A stretch of 21,771 nt of DNA. Origin: Sphingomonadales bacterium (lineage in GTDB: Bacteria; Pseudomonadota; Alphaproteobacteria; Sphingomonadales; Sphingomonadaceae). Below are positions 8,268 to 15,747 of the stretch, one piece after another. A model generated the notes under the pieces. That model was given only the letters and a program-made list of their open reading frames with translations, was not told where the DNA came from and ran no database searches. The stretch is from assembly GCA_027489295.1 (NCBI GenBank), contig JAIYAA010000276.1:1-21771 (forward strand). Reading direction: 5' to 3'. Numbering within the stretch: position 1 is the stretch's first letter; the number at the start of each line of letters is the position of its first letter. The translations under genes and the position numbers were made by a program.

Positions 8268-9827
8268 CTAACGGGCCCATCGCCGATTGGCAATCGCGAA
8301 CAAGCCCGTAAGCGCCGCGACCAGCAGGACCATCCAGTTGCCGAGCTTTGAGAAGAGCGTGGGCGGAAGCGGGCGCGGCAGCGGCAGGCGGATCGCGCCG
8401 GCCTCGCCCGGCGGTACGGTGCCGAGCAGGCGGCCGTGCCCATCGATCAGCGCGGAGATGCCGGTGGGCGTGGAGCGCAGGATCGGCAGGCCCTCCTCGA
8501 TCGCCCGCAGCCGGGCTTGGGCGAGATGCTGCGGCGGGCCCCAGCGGCCGAACCAGGCGTCGTTCGACGGATTGAACAGGAAGTCGGGACGATGCGCGCG
8601 GTCGACGACATGGCCGGAGAAGATGATCTCGTAGCAGATCTGGATGCCGGCACTGCCGAAGCCGGGCAGGGCGAGCGCGCGCGGGCCGGGGCCGGAAAGA
8701 TAGTCGACATCGCCCATCACCAGCCGGGCGAGGCCCAGCGGGGCGAGCAGCGTGCGCATCGGCAGATATTCGCCGTACGGCACCAGATGCGCCTTGTCGT
8801 AGCGGCCGTCCAGCATGCCGTCGGGCCCGAGCGCCCAGACCGAGTTGCCGGCGCCCTGTAGCTGGTCGTCGCGGCCGAACTGCAGCGCGTTGCCGCCGAT
8901 CAGCGCACGGTCCCAGGGTCCCAGCACCGCGGCGATGCGGGCGCGGACCAGGCGCGGGTCCTGCCGGTACCATTGCACCGGATAGCCATCCTCGACGAAG
9001 TAATCGACCATGCCCTCGGGCCACACGACCAGCCGCGGCAACGTGCCGGGCTTGCCGCTCAGATCGAGCATCCGGTTGAGCAGGAATTCGGCATAGTCGG
9101 GGCGGCTGACCGCGTCCTGGCCGATATTGGGCTGGACGATCACCACCTGCGTACCGCTGGTGGTGCTGATGCAGCGGATATGATCGCAGCGGTCCGACCA
9201 GCCCAGGTTGAGCGCGAGCAGCGCCGCCGCGGTGGCCAGCAGCGGCCGGTACTGGCGCTGGGCGACGAGATACAGCGCGCCGGCGATGCCCAGCGTCACG
9301 CCGGACAGCGCATAGGTGCCGACCAGCGTCGCGAGGTTGCGCACCCCCGGCACCGGCACCCACACCACGCCCAGCGGGTTCCACGGATAGCCGGTGAACA
9401 CCCAGCCGCGCAGCCACTCGGTCACGATCCAGGCGGCGCTGGCGGCGAGAACATAGCCGAGGTCCGGCTCGATCCAGCCCGATTTCGGCTTCACCTTCCG
9501 CGCGAACAGCCATGCGGCGCCCATCGCGAGTGCGGGATAGACCGCCAGATACAGCGCCAGCAGCACAACGGCGAAATAGCCGAGCGCTGGCGGCATCTTG
9601 TCCTGAAAGTCGAAGGCGTGCTGGATCCAGTTGTCGCCCACCGTGAAGTGGCCGAGCCCGAAAAGCCAGCCGCGGAGCAGCGCGCGCGGCAGCGTGGGCG
9701 CGGCATGGACCAGGGCGAGCAGGCCGGCGAAGCAGAGCAGGGTGATCGGCCACCATTCGAGCGGTGCGAACCCGGTGGCGGAAATCATGCCGAGGATCAG
9801 CGAGGCGAGCAGCGGACGGCTAAACAT
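8268..9827 (-). CDS. lnt: Apolipoprotein N-acyltransferase Lnt
   Basis: Lnt adds the third acyl chain to the N-terminal cysteine of lipoproteins in the inner membrane. The 519-aa protein has six or so N-terminal hydrophobic helices (residues 5-210). A periplasmic nitrilase-like domain follows, with the catalytic triad visible as Glu271 (VVWPEG), Lys345 (DKAHLVPYGEYLP) and Cys398 (QICYE). A last membrane helix is near the C-terminus (NWMVLLVAALTGLFAIA). I chose ATG 9825-9827 (MFSRPLLASL) because the 21 residues before it in the open frame are proline-rich and unlike the family. It is divergent from nfu, and metK lies downstream on the same strand. Its usual partner corC is 11 kb away on the other strand. 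Confidence 0.95.
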   Translation of the reverse strand: MFSRPLLASLILGMISATGFAPLEWWPITLLCFAGLLALVHAAPTLPRALLRGWLFGLGHFTVGDNWIQHAFDFQDKMPPALGYFAVVLLALYLAVYPALAMGAAWLFARKVKPKSGWIEPDLGYVLAASAAWIVTEWLRGWVFTGYPWNPLGVVWVPVPGVRNLATLVGTYALSGVTLGIAGALYLVAQRQYRPLLATAAALLALNLGWSDRCDHIRCISTTSGTQVVIVQPNIGQDAVSRPDYAEFLLNRMLDLSGKPGTLPRLVVWPEGMVDYFVEDGYPVQWYRQDPRLVRARIAAVLGPWDRALIGGNALQFGRDDQLQGAGNSVWALGPDGMLDGRYDKAHLVPYGEYLPMRTLLAPLGLARLVMGDVDYLSGPGPRALALPGFGSAGIQICYEIIFSGHVVDRAHRPDFLFNPSNDAWFGRWGPPQHLAQARLRAIEEGLPILRSTPTGISALIDGHGRLLGTVPPGEAGAIRLPLPRPLPPTLFSKLGNWMVLLVAALTGLFAIANRRWAR

Positions 9828-9989
9828 CGCGGGCGGGCCTACACGATGCGGCGGGCGAGGGGGAGGGGGTGCCGGGCCGTTTCCAACCACGTCCTTTCAG
9901 CGGCCGCGAGCGGCGCAGCCAATGACGGCAACGCAGCGTTTCCCTCGCGCCCGCTTGATCCTGCGCAAGGACGCGCCCATGTGAGCGCG
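9828..9989. promoter_or_regulatory. Divergent promoter region between lnt and nfu
   Basis: A 162-bp gap separates divergently transcribed lnt and nfu and must carry both promoters. I do not see convincing -35/-10 boxes or an inverted repeat. In-frame GTG 9981 just before the nfu ATG is a possible alternative start adding three residues. Confidence 0.3.
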
Positions 9990-10565
9990 ATGCTGATCGA
10001 GACCGAAGCCACGCCCAACCCCGCCACGCTCAAGTTCCTGCCCGGCAGGATCGTGATGGAAGTCGGTACCCGCGATTTCGGCAGCCCCGAGGATGCCGAG
10101 GCGTCGCCGCTCGCCACCGCGCTGTTTGCGCTGGGCGACGTGACCGGCGTGTTCTTCGGCCGCGACTTCATCTCGGTCACCGCGGCGCCGGGCGTCGAGT
10201 GGACCGGCCTCAAGCCCGACGTGCTCGGCATTCTGCTCGATCATTTCTCGGCCAACATGCCGCTGTTCATGGCAGGCTCGGCCGCCGGTTTCAGCGTGCC
10301 GCCAGAAAGCGCCGATTATGGCGACAACCCCGAAGACGCCGACATCGTGGCGCAGATCCGCGAGCTGATCGAGACGCGCATCCGCCCGGCAGTGGCCAAT
10401 GACGGCGGCGACATCGTCTATCGCGGGTTCGACCAGGGCAAGGTGTATCTCCAGATGCAGGGTGCCTGTTCGGGCTGCCCCTCGTCCACCGCGACGCTGA
10501 AGGGCGGCATCGAGCAACTGCTCAAATATTACGTCCCCGAAGTTACCGAGGTGCGCGCGATCTAA
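9990..10565 (+). CDS. NifU-like Fe-S scaffold protein (Nfu type)
   Basis: Nfu proteins carry Fe-S clusters to target enzymes. This 191-aa protein has the usual two domains: an N-terminal Nfu_N domain (MLIETEATPNPATLKFLPGR, about 1-88) and a C-terminal NifU domain (about 115-185). The cluster-binding CSGCPSS is at Cys160/Cys163, after the conserved RPAVANDGGDI (132-142). The length is typical for alphaproteobacterial and mitochondrial NFU1-like proteins. ATG 9990 was chosen over the much longer open frame that runs antisense through lnt. The nearby radical-SAM enzyme MiaB, with two 4Fe-4S clusters, is a plausible client; this is inference from family knowledge. Confidence 0.94.
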   Translation: MLIETEATPNPATLKFLPGRIVMEVGTRDFGSPEDAEASPLATALFALGDVTGVFFGRDFISVTAAPGVEWTGLKPDVLGILLDHFSANMPLFMAGSAAGFSVPPESADYGDNPEDADIVAQIRELIETRIRPAVANDGGDIVYRGFDQGKVYLQMQGACSGCPSSTATLKGGIEQLLKYYVPEVTEVRAI

Positions 10566-10609
10566 GCGCCTGCCCGTTTCCCCTCCCCAGCACGAAAGGA
10601 CTGCAGCCC

Positions 10610-11203
10610 ATGGGTCAGCCGCTGAACGACGTCGCCCTCGACACGATCTTCCGCACCGCGCGGACCTATAACGGCTATACCGATCAGGCCGTGACCCAGG
10701 GCGATATCGAGGCGATCTACGATCTGCTCAAGATGGGCCCGACCTCGGTCAACCAGCAGTCGGCGCGGTTCGTCTGGGTGCTGAGCCAGGACGGCAAGGA
10801 CAAGCTCGCCAGCTTCGCCAGCGGCAGCAATGCCGAGAAGATCCGCAAGGCCCCGGCCAATGTGATCATCGGCTACGACATCAATTTCCACGAGCATCTG
10901 CCCGAACTGTTCCCGCACGCGCCGGAAGCCAAGAACTGGTTCCCCACCGAGGAAGGCCGCCGCGAGCAGGCGTTCCGCAACTCGTCGCTGCAGGGCGCCT
11001 ATTTCATCATCGCCGCGCGCGCGCTGGGCTTCGACACCGGCCCGATGTCCGGCTTCGACAATGCCAAGGTCGACGAGGCGTTCTTCGGTGACCAGCCGAA
11101 CGTGAAGTCGAACTTCATCTCGACGCTCGGCGTCGGCGACCCTGCGACGATCTTCGCCCGTTCGCCGCGCCCGGCCTTCGATCAGTTCAACACGGTGATT
11201 TGA
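10610..11203 (+). CDS. Nitroreductase family, malonic semialdehyde reductase RutE-like
   Basis: This 197-aa FMN-dependent nitroreductase-fold protein is of the RutE/YdjA-like branch, known in E. coli for reducing malonic semialdehyde in uracil breakdown. Diagnostic stretches are ARTYNGY (17-23), KMGPTSVNQQSAR (41-53), KAPANVIIGYD, LPELFPHAPEAKNWF, FRNSSLQGAYFI and DTGPMSGFD. No other rut genes are in the window, so a general role in aldehyde or nitro reduction is as likely as pyrimidine catabolism. It follows nfu by 44 bp on the same strand, with AAAGGA about 9 nt before the ATG, and is probably part of the same transcript. Confidence 0.9.
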   Translation: MGQPLNDVALDTIFRTARTYNGYTDQAVTQGDIEAIYDLLKMGPTSVNQQSARFVWVLSQDGKDKLASFASGSNAEKIRKAPANVIIGYDINFHEHLPELFPHAPEAKNWFPTEEGRREQAFRNSSLQGAYFIIAARALGFDTGPMSGFDNAKVDEAFFGDQPNVKSNFISTLGVGDPATIFARSPRPAFDQFNTVI

Positions 11204-11235
11204 CCTGACGCCGTTTCTTTGGTTAGCGCGGGGCG

Positions 11236-11877
11236 ATGGCTGAGCCCCCACGACTTCTCGTGATCGAAACCGCCACCGCCGCCTGCTCGGTGGCGTTGCT
11301 GGCCGGCGGCTCGGTGCTGGCCGAATGCCATGAGCTGGTGGGCCGCGGCCATGCCGAGCGGTTGGTGCCGATGATCGGCGAGCTGCCCGGCGGTGGCCGC
11401 GCCGACGCGATCCTTGTCGATGTCGGCCCCGGCAGCTTCACCGGCGTGCGGGTCGGGCTCGCCGCGGCGCGCGGGTTGGCGATCGGCTGGGGCGTGCCGG
11501 TGCACGGCTATTCGTCGCTCGCGCTCCTCGCCGCGGCGGGCTTCGCCGCCGATCCGGCGCTAGATCGGCTGTCGGTCGTGCTCGAAGGCGGGCACGGCGA
11601 AGTGTTCGTCCAGCATTTCGCGGCGCCCCTGGTCGATACCGCGCCGCTCGCCTCGATGCGCCCCGATGCCGCGCTCGCCGCGCTAGATGGCCGGCCGGCG
11701 ATCGGCAGCGGCGTGCGCCACCTCGCCGCGCTGGCCGAGGGTCTGGACCTGCGCGAGGCGTTGCCCCGCGCCGCCGATGCGGTGCTGCTGCCGCCCGCTT
11801 TCACCACGCTGCCGCCGCGCCCGCTCTATGGCCGCGGCCCCGATGCCAAGACGCTCGCGGAGCGCGGTCTCGCATGA
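11236..11877 (+). CDS. tsaB: tRNA threonylcarbamoyladenosine biosynthesis protein TsaB
   Basis: TsaB is the ASKHA-fold partner of TsaD in making t6A37 in tRNAs reading ANN codons. The 213-aa protein has the N-terminal phosphate-1 loop LLVIETATAACSVAL (7-21), a VGRGHAERLVPMI segment (35-47) and the hallmark VGPGSFTGVRVGL (63-75). It ends in the short C-terminal subdomain with PLYGRGPDAKT. The length is slightly below E. coli TsaB (231 aa). The stop overlaps the rimI start in ATGA form, indicating coupled translation. The tsaB-rimI pairing is very common in bacteria. Confidence 0.95.
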   Translation: MAEPPRLLVIETATAACSVALLAGGSVLAECHELVGRGHAERLVPMIGELPGGGRADAILVDVGPGSFTGVRVGLAAARGLAIGWGVPVHGYSSLALLAAAGFAADPALDRLSVVLEGGHGEVFVQHFAAPLVDTAPLASMRPDAALAALDGRPAIGSGVRHLAALAEGLDLREALPRAADAVLLPPAFTTLPPRPLYGRGPDAKTLAERGLA

Positions 11878-12350
11878 GCGCCGCACCCCAGCCGATCGAA
11901 TTGCGCGAGGGCGGGGTGCAGGATCTGCCATCGGTCGGCCCGATCATGCAGGCCGCGTTCGATCCCGCCTTCGGGGAAGCCTGGACCCAGCCGCAATGCA
12001 TGGGAATGATGGCGCTTTCCGGCGTGTGGCTGCTCGTCGCCAGTATCGGCGGGCGTGACTGCGGCTTCGCGATGGCGCGGGCGATGCTCGACGAGGCCGA
12101 GTTGTTGCTGCTGGCGACCAGTCCCGCCGCCCGTGGACGGGGCGTGGGCGGCGCATTGTTGCGCGCGGTCGCGGCGGAGTCGCGCAATCGCGGTGCGGCG
12201 ACGCTGCATCTCGAGGTGCGCGAAGGCAATGGCGCGGTACGGCTGTACCAGCGCGAGGGGTTCAAGAAGGTCGGCGAACGTCGCGGCTATTATCGCGGTA
12301 CTAATGGCCAGACGTTCAATGCTCTCACTTTGGCACGGCCACTGCGATAA
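11874..12350 (+). CDS. rimI: RimI-type ribosomal-protein N-acetyltransferase (GNAT)
   Basis: This 158-aa GNAT-family N-alpha-acetyltransferase belongs to the RimI group, which acetylates the N-terminus of ribosomal protein S18 and other proteins. The acetyl-CoA pyrophosphate loop is ARGRGVGGALL (86-96). It is preceded by a strand EAELLLLATSP and followed by LHLEVREGNGAVRLYQREGF (111-130), the classic RimI signature. The start overlaps the tsaB stop by 4 nt. Base composition becomes more AT-rich right after its stop, where the mucR promoter begins. Confidence 0.92.
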   Translation: MSAAPQPIELREGGVQDLPSVGPIMQAAFDPAFGEAWTQPQCMGMMALSGVWLLVASIGGRDCGFAMARAMLDEAELLLLATSPAARGRGVGGALLRAVAAESRNRGAATLHLEVREGNGAVRLYQREGFKKVGERRGYYRGTNGQTFNALTLARPLR

Positions 12351-12377
12351 ATTTTACTCGACTTGCGACTTGATATC

Positions 12378-12406
12378 TTGCCAATCGTTGAGCTTCGAAC
12401 GATAGA
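12378..12406 (+). promoter_or_regulatory. Predicted mucR promoter with embedded inverted repeat
   Basis: TTGCCA (12378-12383, 5/6 to consensus) and GATAGA (12401-12406, 3/6) are separated by exactly 17 bp. A perfect inverted repeat ATCGTT-N8-AACGAT (12384-12403) fills the spacer and overlaps the -10 box, as an autoregulatory operator would. The 110 bp from 12351 to 12460 is clearly more AT-rich than its surroundings, which also fits MucR-type proteins that bind AT-rich DNA at their own promoters. Confidence 0.5.
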
Positions 12407-12460
12407 GCGAACCAGGTGACAGCAAACAATAGTCGCCGTTAACGGGTCGAAAGGAATATC

Positions 12461-12877
12461 ATGGAAGCTTCGTCTGAAATTCAGGAAACCCTCATTGCAC
12501 TGACCGCCGATATTGTTGCTGCGCATGTCAGCAACAACAGCGTCGCGGTGTCGGACCTTCCGCAGCTGATCTCGAACGTCCACGGCGCGCTCAGCGGCCT
12601 CGGCACCGTCCAGCCGGAGCCGGAAGTGAAGCAGGAGCCGGCCGTTTCGGTGCGCGCTTCGGTGAAGCCGGACTATATCGTCTGCCTCGAGGACGGTAAG
12701 AAGCTGAAGATGCTGAAGCGTCACCTGATGACCCACTATCAGATGACCCCGGAACAGTATCGCGCCAAGTGGAACCTGCCGGCCGACTACCCGATGGTCG
12801 CCCCGAATTATGCCGAGCAGCGCCGCAGCCTGGCGAAGAAGATCGGTCTCGGCACCAAGCGCCGCAAGACCCGCTGA
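12461..12877 (+). CDS. MucR/Ros family zinc-finger transcriptional regulator
   Basis: This is a 138-aa MucR/Ros-type regulator. These proteins control exopolysaccharide, motility and cell-cycle genes in alphaproteobacteria and act partly like H-NS. An N-terminal oligomerisation helix (about 1-48) and a short Pro/Glu-rich linker (51-62) precede the prokaryotic zinc finger at 70-130. The finger reads Cys75-x2-Asp78-x9-His88-x3-His92, with Asp replacing the second Cys. [20 protein letters not shown] and [19 protein letters not shown] follow, all diagnostic. The tail is very basic (KRRKTR). GAAAGGA upstream of the ATG is a good ribosome-binding site. It has its own promoter and terminator, so it is a single-gene unit. 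The nearby alginate-export-type porin and EAL proteins are possible targets; this is inference. Confidence 0.93.
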   Translation: MEASSEIQETLIALTADIVAAHVSNNSVAVSDLPQLISNVHGALSGLGTVQPEPEVKQEPAVSVRASVKPDYIVCLEDGKKLKMLKRHLMTHYQMTPEQYRAKWNLPADYPMVAPNYAEQRRSLAKKIGLGTKRRKTR

Positions 12878-12904
12878 TCCGTCCACCCCAGGACAGCAGA
12901 TAGA

Positions 12905-12940
12905 AACGCCGGCCCGGACCCCGTCCGCGGCCGGCGTTTT
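12905..12940 (+). terminator. Intrinsic terminator after mucR
   Basis: A 10-bp perfect stem, AACGCCGGCC (12905-12914) with GGCCGGCGTT (12929-12938), is extended inwards by CGGAC/GTCCG and followed by a T-run (12937-12940). It starts 27 bp after the mucR stop. It is very stable and would stop read-through into fur. Confidence 0.9.
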
Positions 12941-13002
12941 CGTTGAGAGAGATCCAGAGGCTTGCTCTTTTCGACCGGCGCGGATGCGGCTACAGCGGTG
13001 TC

Positions 13003-13425
13003 ATGGCTCGCAAGATCGATCTCGAAGCGCTCTGTCACGAAAAGGGGCTGCGCATCACCGAACAGCGCAAGGTGATCGCGCGCGTATTGTCCGATGCGGA
13101 CGATCATCCCGATGTGGAAAAGGTATATGAGCGCGCCGCCGCGATCGATCCGGGCATCTCGATCGCGACCGTGTATCGCACCGTCCGGCTGTTCGAAGAG
13201 GCGGGCATCCTCGACCGCCACGACTTCGGCGACGGCCGCGCCCGCTACGAACCGGCGCCCGAGGCGCATCACGATCACCTGATCGACGTCGAAAGCGGCA
13301 AGGTGATCGAATTCGTCGATCCCGAGCTCGAACTGCTCCAGAAGCAGATCGCCGAGCGCCTGGGCTTCCGCCTCGTCGACCACCGCATGGAACTGTACGG
13401 GGTTGCGCTCGACCGCAAGAACTGA
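13003..13425 (+). CDS. fur: Fur family metal-responsive regulator (Fur/Mur)
   Basis: This is a 140-aa Fur-superfamily repressor. Its N-terminal winged helix (LRITEQRKVIARVL 16-29, ISIATVYRTVRLFEEAGIL 52-70) binds DNA, and the C-terminal part dimerises and senses metal. The metal site AHHDHLID (88-95) has the usual histidines. The CxxC normally following it is replaced by DVES (95-98), as in alphaproteobacterial Fur/Mur proteins that respond to iron or manganese without a structural zinc. I chose ATG 13003 (MARKIDLE); an in-frame ATG at 12943 would add 20 residues without family similarity. The gene lies in the classic rimI-fur-plsC-miaB neighbourhood. Whether it senses Fe or Mn cannot be read from sequence. 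Confidence 0.93.
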   Translation: MARKIDLEALCHEKGLRITEQRKVIARVLSDADDHPDVEKVYERAAAIDPGISIATVYRTVRLFEEAGILDRHDFGDGRARYEPAPEAHHDHLIDVESGKVIEFVDPELELLQKQIAERLGFRLVDHRMELYGVALDRKN

Positions 13426-14296
13426 GCGCGCCCGGCGCCGCCGCGAGGAAGCGACCCAGGGGCTGCCGACGCGGCTGACCGGCACGGAGCTGGCGCGTGT
13501 CTGGTTCCGCGTCGCGCGGCTGGCGCTGGCGCTGCTGGTGCATGTGCCGCTCCATTATCTGTTCCGGCTGGTGCGGCTGCCCTCGCCTTGGCCGCGCCTG
13601 TTCCTGGCGAGCGCTGCGCGGATCGCCGGTGCCAAGGTCAAGCGCGTCGGCACGCCGCTCAAGCGCGACGTGTTCTACGTCTCCAACCATATCAGCTGGA
13701 TCGACATCCTGGCGCTGGGCGGGGCGAGCGGCACGGCGTTCGTCGCCAAGGCGGAGATCGGTGCCTCGCCGCTGGTCGGCTGGCTCGCCGGGCTCAACCG
13801 CACCGTCTATGTGAAGCGCGAGAACCGCATGGGCGTGGCCGAGCAGATCAACCAGCTGCGCGACGCGCTGGCGGAGACCTGGGCGGTCACCATCTTTCCC
13901 GAAGGCACGACTACCGACGGCCGATCGCTGCTGCCGTTCAAGACGCCGATGCTGCGCGTGCTGGAGCCGCCGCCGCCCGGCGTGATGGTGCAGCCGGTGG
14001 TGCTCGATTACGGGTCCGCGGGCGAGGATATCGGCTGGATCGGGCAGGAGCGGGGGCTCAACAACGCCAAGCGGGTGCTGGCGCGCAGGCAGCGCTTCCG
14101 GCTGCGGGTACATTTCCTCGAGCCGTTCGATCCGCGCGACTTCCCCGGTCGCAAGGCGATCGCGGCGGAGAGCCGGCGGCGGATCGAGGAAGCGCTGGTG
14201 CGCACGCTGGGCCAGCCGCTGCGGCCGTTCCGCTTCGCCGAGGATCCGATCGGCTACAAGGAGCAGGCGGCAGGGATGGCCAAGCCTTCCCTATAA
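13403..14296 (+). CDS. 1-acyl-sn-glycerol-3-phosphate acyltransferase (PlsC family)
   Basis: This is a lysophospholipid acyltransferase of the PlsC/AGPAT family, acting at the inner membrane in phosphatidic acid or related lipid synthesis. It has a membrane-entering hydrophobic segment (about 36-58, ARLALALLVHVPLHYLFRLV). The catalytic NHISWID block has His96 and Asp101 (Hx4D). A KAEIGASPLVGWLAG block, an NRTVYVKRE block and FPEG (165-168) follow. The reading frame has no ATG before the conserved region, so the likely start is TTG 13403, inside the end of fur (23-bp overlap, with ACGGGG just upstream), giving 297 aa. The start is therefore uncertain, but the product is not. Confidence 0.9.
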   Translation: MRSTARTERARRRREEATQGLPTRLTGTELARVWFRVARLALALLVHVPLHYLFRLVRLPSPWPRLFLASAARIAGAKVKRVGTPLKRDVFYVSNHISWIDILALGGASGTAFVAKAEIGASPLVGWLAGLNRTVYVKRENRMGVAEQINQLRDALAETWAVTIFPEGTTTDGRSLLPFKTPMLRVLEPPPPGVMVQPVVLDYGSAGEDIGWIGQERGLNNAKRVLARRQRFRLRVHFLEPFDPRDFPGRKAIAAESRRRIEEALVRTLGQPLRPFRFAEDPIGYKEQAAGMAKPSL

Positions 14297-14297
14297 A

Positions 14298-14327
14298 CCG
14301 TCGTCCCGGCTTCCGCCGGGAGGACGG
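14298..14327. repeat. Long GC hairpin after plsC (REP-like)
   Basis: Arms CCGTCGTCCCGGC (14298-14310) and GCCGGGAGGACGG (14315-14327) pair at 12 of 13 positions around a TTCC loop, starting two bases after the stop codon. No T-run follows. The GTCGTCCCGGC core resembles small dispersed palindromic repeats seen in many alphaproteobacterial genomes. It could act as a weak terminator or an mRNA-stabilising element. Confidence 0.6.
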
Positions 14328-14404
14328 GTGGGGTGAAGCTGCCCTCGCAAACACGCCCCAGGGCCTGTTTTCTGCCGTCATTTCCGCGTATAGGCGCGCC
14401 GATC

Positions 14405-15715
14405 ATGACCACCCCCAAGACCTATCACGTCAAGTCGTACGGCTGCCAGATGAACGTCTATGACGGCGAGCGCATGGGCGAGCTGATGGCCGCCCAGGGC
14501 CTTGTCGCTGCCGAGGCGGACCAGGCCGATCTTGTCGTCCTCAACACCTGCCATATCCGCGAGAAGGCGACCGAGAAGGTCTATTCGGAGATCGGCCGCC
14601 TGAAGCTGCGCGAGGCGGGAAAGCCGATGATCGCGGTCGCCGGCTGTGTCGCGCAGGCCGAGGGAGAGGAGATCGCCCGCCGCGCCAAGGTGGACGTGGT
14701 GGTCGGCCCGCAGGCCTATCACAACCTGCCCGATCTGGTCGCCAGGGCCGCAGAGGGGCAGCTCGGTCTCGACACCGACATGCCGCTCGCCAGCAAGTTC
14801 GGCAAGCTGCCCGCGCGCCGCAAGGTGGGGCCGAGCGCGTTCCTCACCGTGCAGGAAGGCTGCGACAAGTTCTGCACCTATTGCGTCGTGCCCTATACCC
14901 GCGGTGCCGAGGTGAGCCGCCCCTATGCGGCGATCGTCGACGAGGCCAAGGCGCTGGTCGATGCCGGCGCGCGCGAGATCACGCTGCTCGGTCAGAACGT
15001 CAACGCCTGGAGCGAAGACGACGGCCGCGGCCTGCACGACCTGATCGTCGCGCTCGATCGGATCGAAGGGCTGGCGCGGATCCGCTACACCACCAGCCAC
15101 CCCAACGACATGGCCGAGGGACTGATCGAGGCGCATGCCTCGGTGCTCAAGCTGATGCCGTTCCTGCACCTGCCGGTGCAGGCGGGCAGCGACCGCATCC
15201 TCAAGGCGATGAACCGCAGCCACACCCGCGATTCCTACCTGCGCATCCTCGAGCGGGTCCGTGCCGCGCGGCCGGACATCGCGCTGTCGGGCGATTTCAT
15301 CGTCGCCTTCCCGGGCGAGACCGAGGCCGAGTTCGAGGAGACGCTGCAGCTGGTCGACGCGGTCGGCTATGCGCAGTGCTTCAGCTTCAAATATTCGCCG
15401 CGCCCCGGCACGCCGGCGGCCGAGTGGGTCGACCAGTATCTGCCCGACGCGGTGGCCGACGAGCGGCTGCAGCGGCTGCAGGCGGCGCTGGGCCGCCATT
15501 CGCAGGCGTTCAACGAGGCGAGCGTCGGGCGGCGCTGTTCGGTGCTGATCGAGCGCGTCGGGCGGCGCCCCGGCCAGATGATCGGCAAGTCGCCATGGCT
15601 GCAGTCGGTCCATCTGGAGACGAGCGCGAAGATCGGCGATCTGATCGAGGTGGAGCTGGTCAGCGCCGGTCCCAATTCGCTCGCCGGCAGGGAACTGGTG
15701 CCGGTTTCCGGATGA
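14405..15715 (+). CDS. miaB: tRNA-2-methylthio-N6-dimethylallyladenosine synthase MiaB
   Basis: MiaB is a radical-SAM methylthiotransferase that converts i6A37 to ms2i6A37 in tRNAs reading UNN codons. The 436-aa protein has the N-terminal UPF0004 domain with the auxiliary-cluster cysteines Cys14 (YGCQMN), Cys49 (NTCHIREKA) and Cys81 (AGCVAQ). The radical-SAM CxxxCxxC is at Cys153/157/160 ([10 protein letters not shown]). The central barrel carries LLGQNVNAW and [10 protein letters not shown], and a C-terminal TRAM domain ([16 protein letters not shown] onward) follows. ATG 14405 was chosen because it gives the family N-terminus; the longer open frame from 14333 adds unrelated residues. Its Fe-S clusters and SAM depend on functions also encoded in this window (Nfu, MetK). 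Confidence 0.97.
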   Translation: MTTPKTYHVKSYGCQMNVYDGERMGELMAAQGLVAAEADQADLVVLNTCHIREKATEKVYSEIGRLKLREAGKPMIAVAGCVAQAEGEEIARRAKVDVVVGPQAYHNLPDLVARAAEGQLGLDTDMPLASKFGKLPARRKVGPSAFLTVQEGCDKFCTYCVVPYTRGAEVSRPYAAIVDEAKALVDAGAREITLLGQNVNAWSEDDGRGLHDLIVALDRIEGLARIRYTTSHPNDMAEGLIEAHASVLKLMPFLHLPVQAGSDRILKAMNRSHTRDSYLRILERVRAARPDIALSGDFIVAFPGETEAEFEETLQLVDAVGYAQCFSFKYSPRPGTPAAEWVDQYLPDAVADERLQRLQAALGRHSQAFNEASVGRRCSVLIERVGRRPGQMIGKSPWLQSVHLETSAKIGDLIEVELVSAGPNSLAGRELVPVSG

Positions 15716-15747
15716 CCTGTCCCGCCCGGTCCGCGTAGGAGCGGGCG

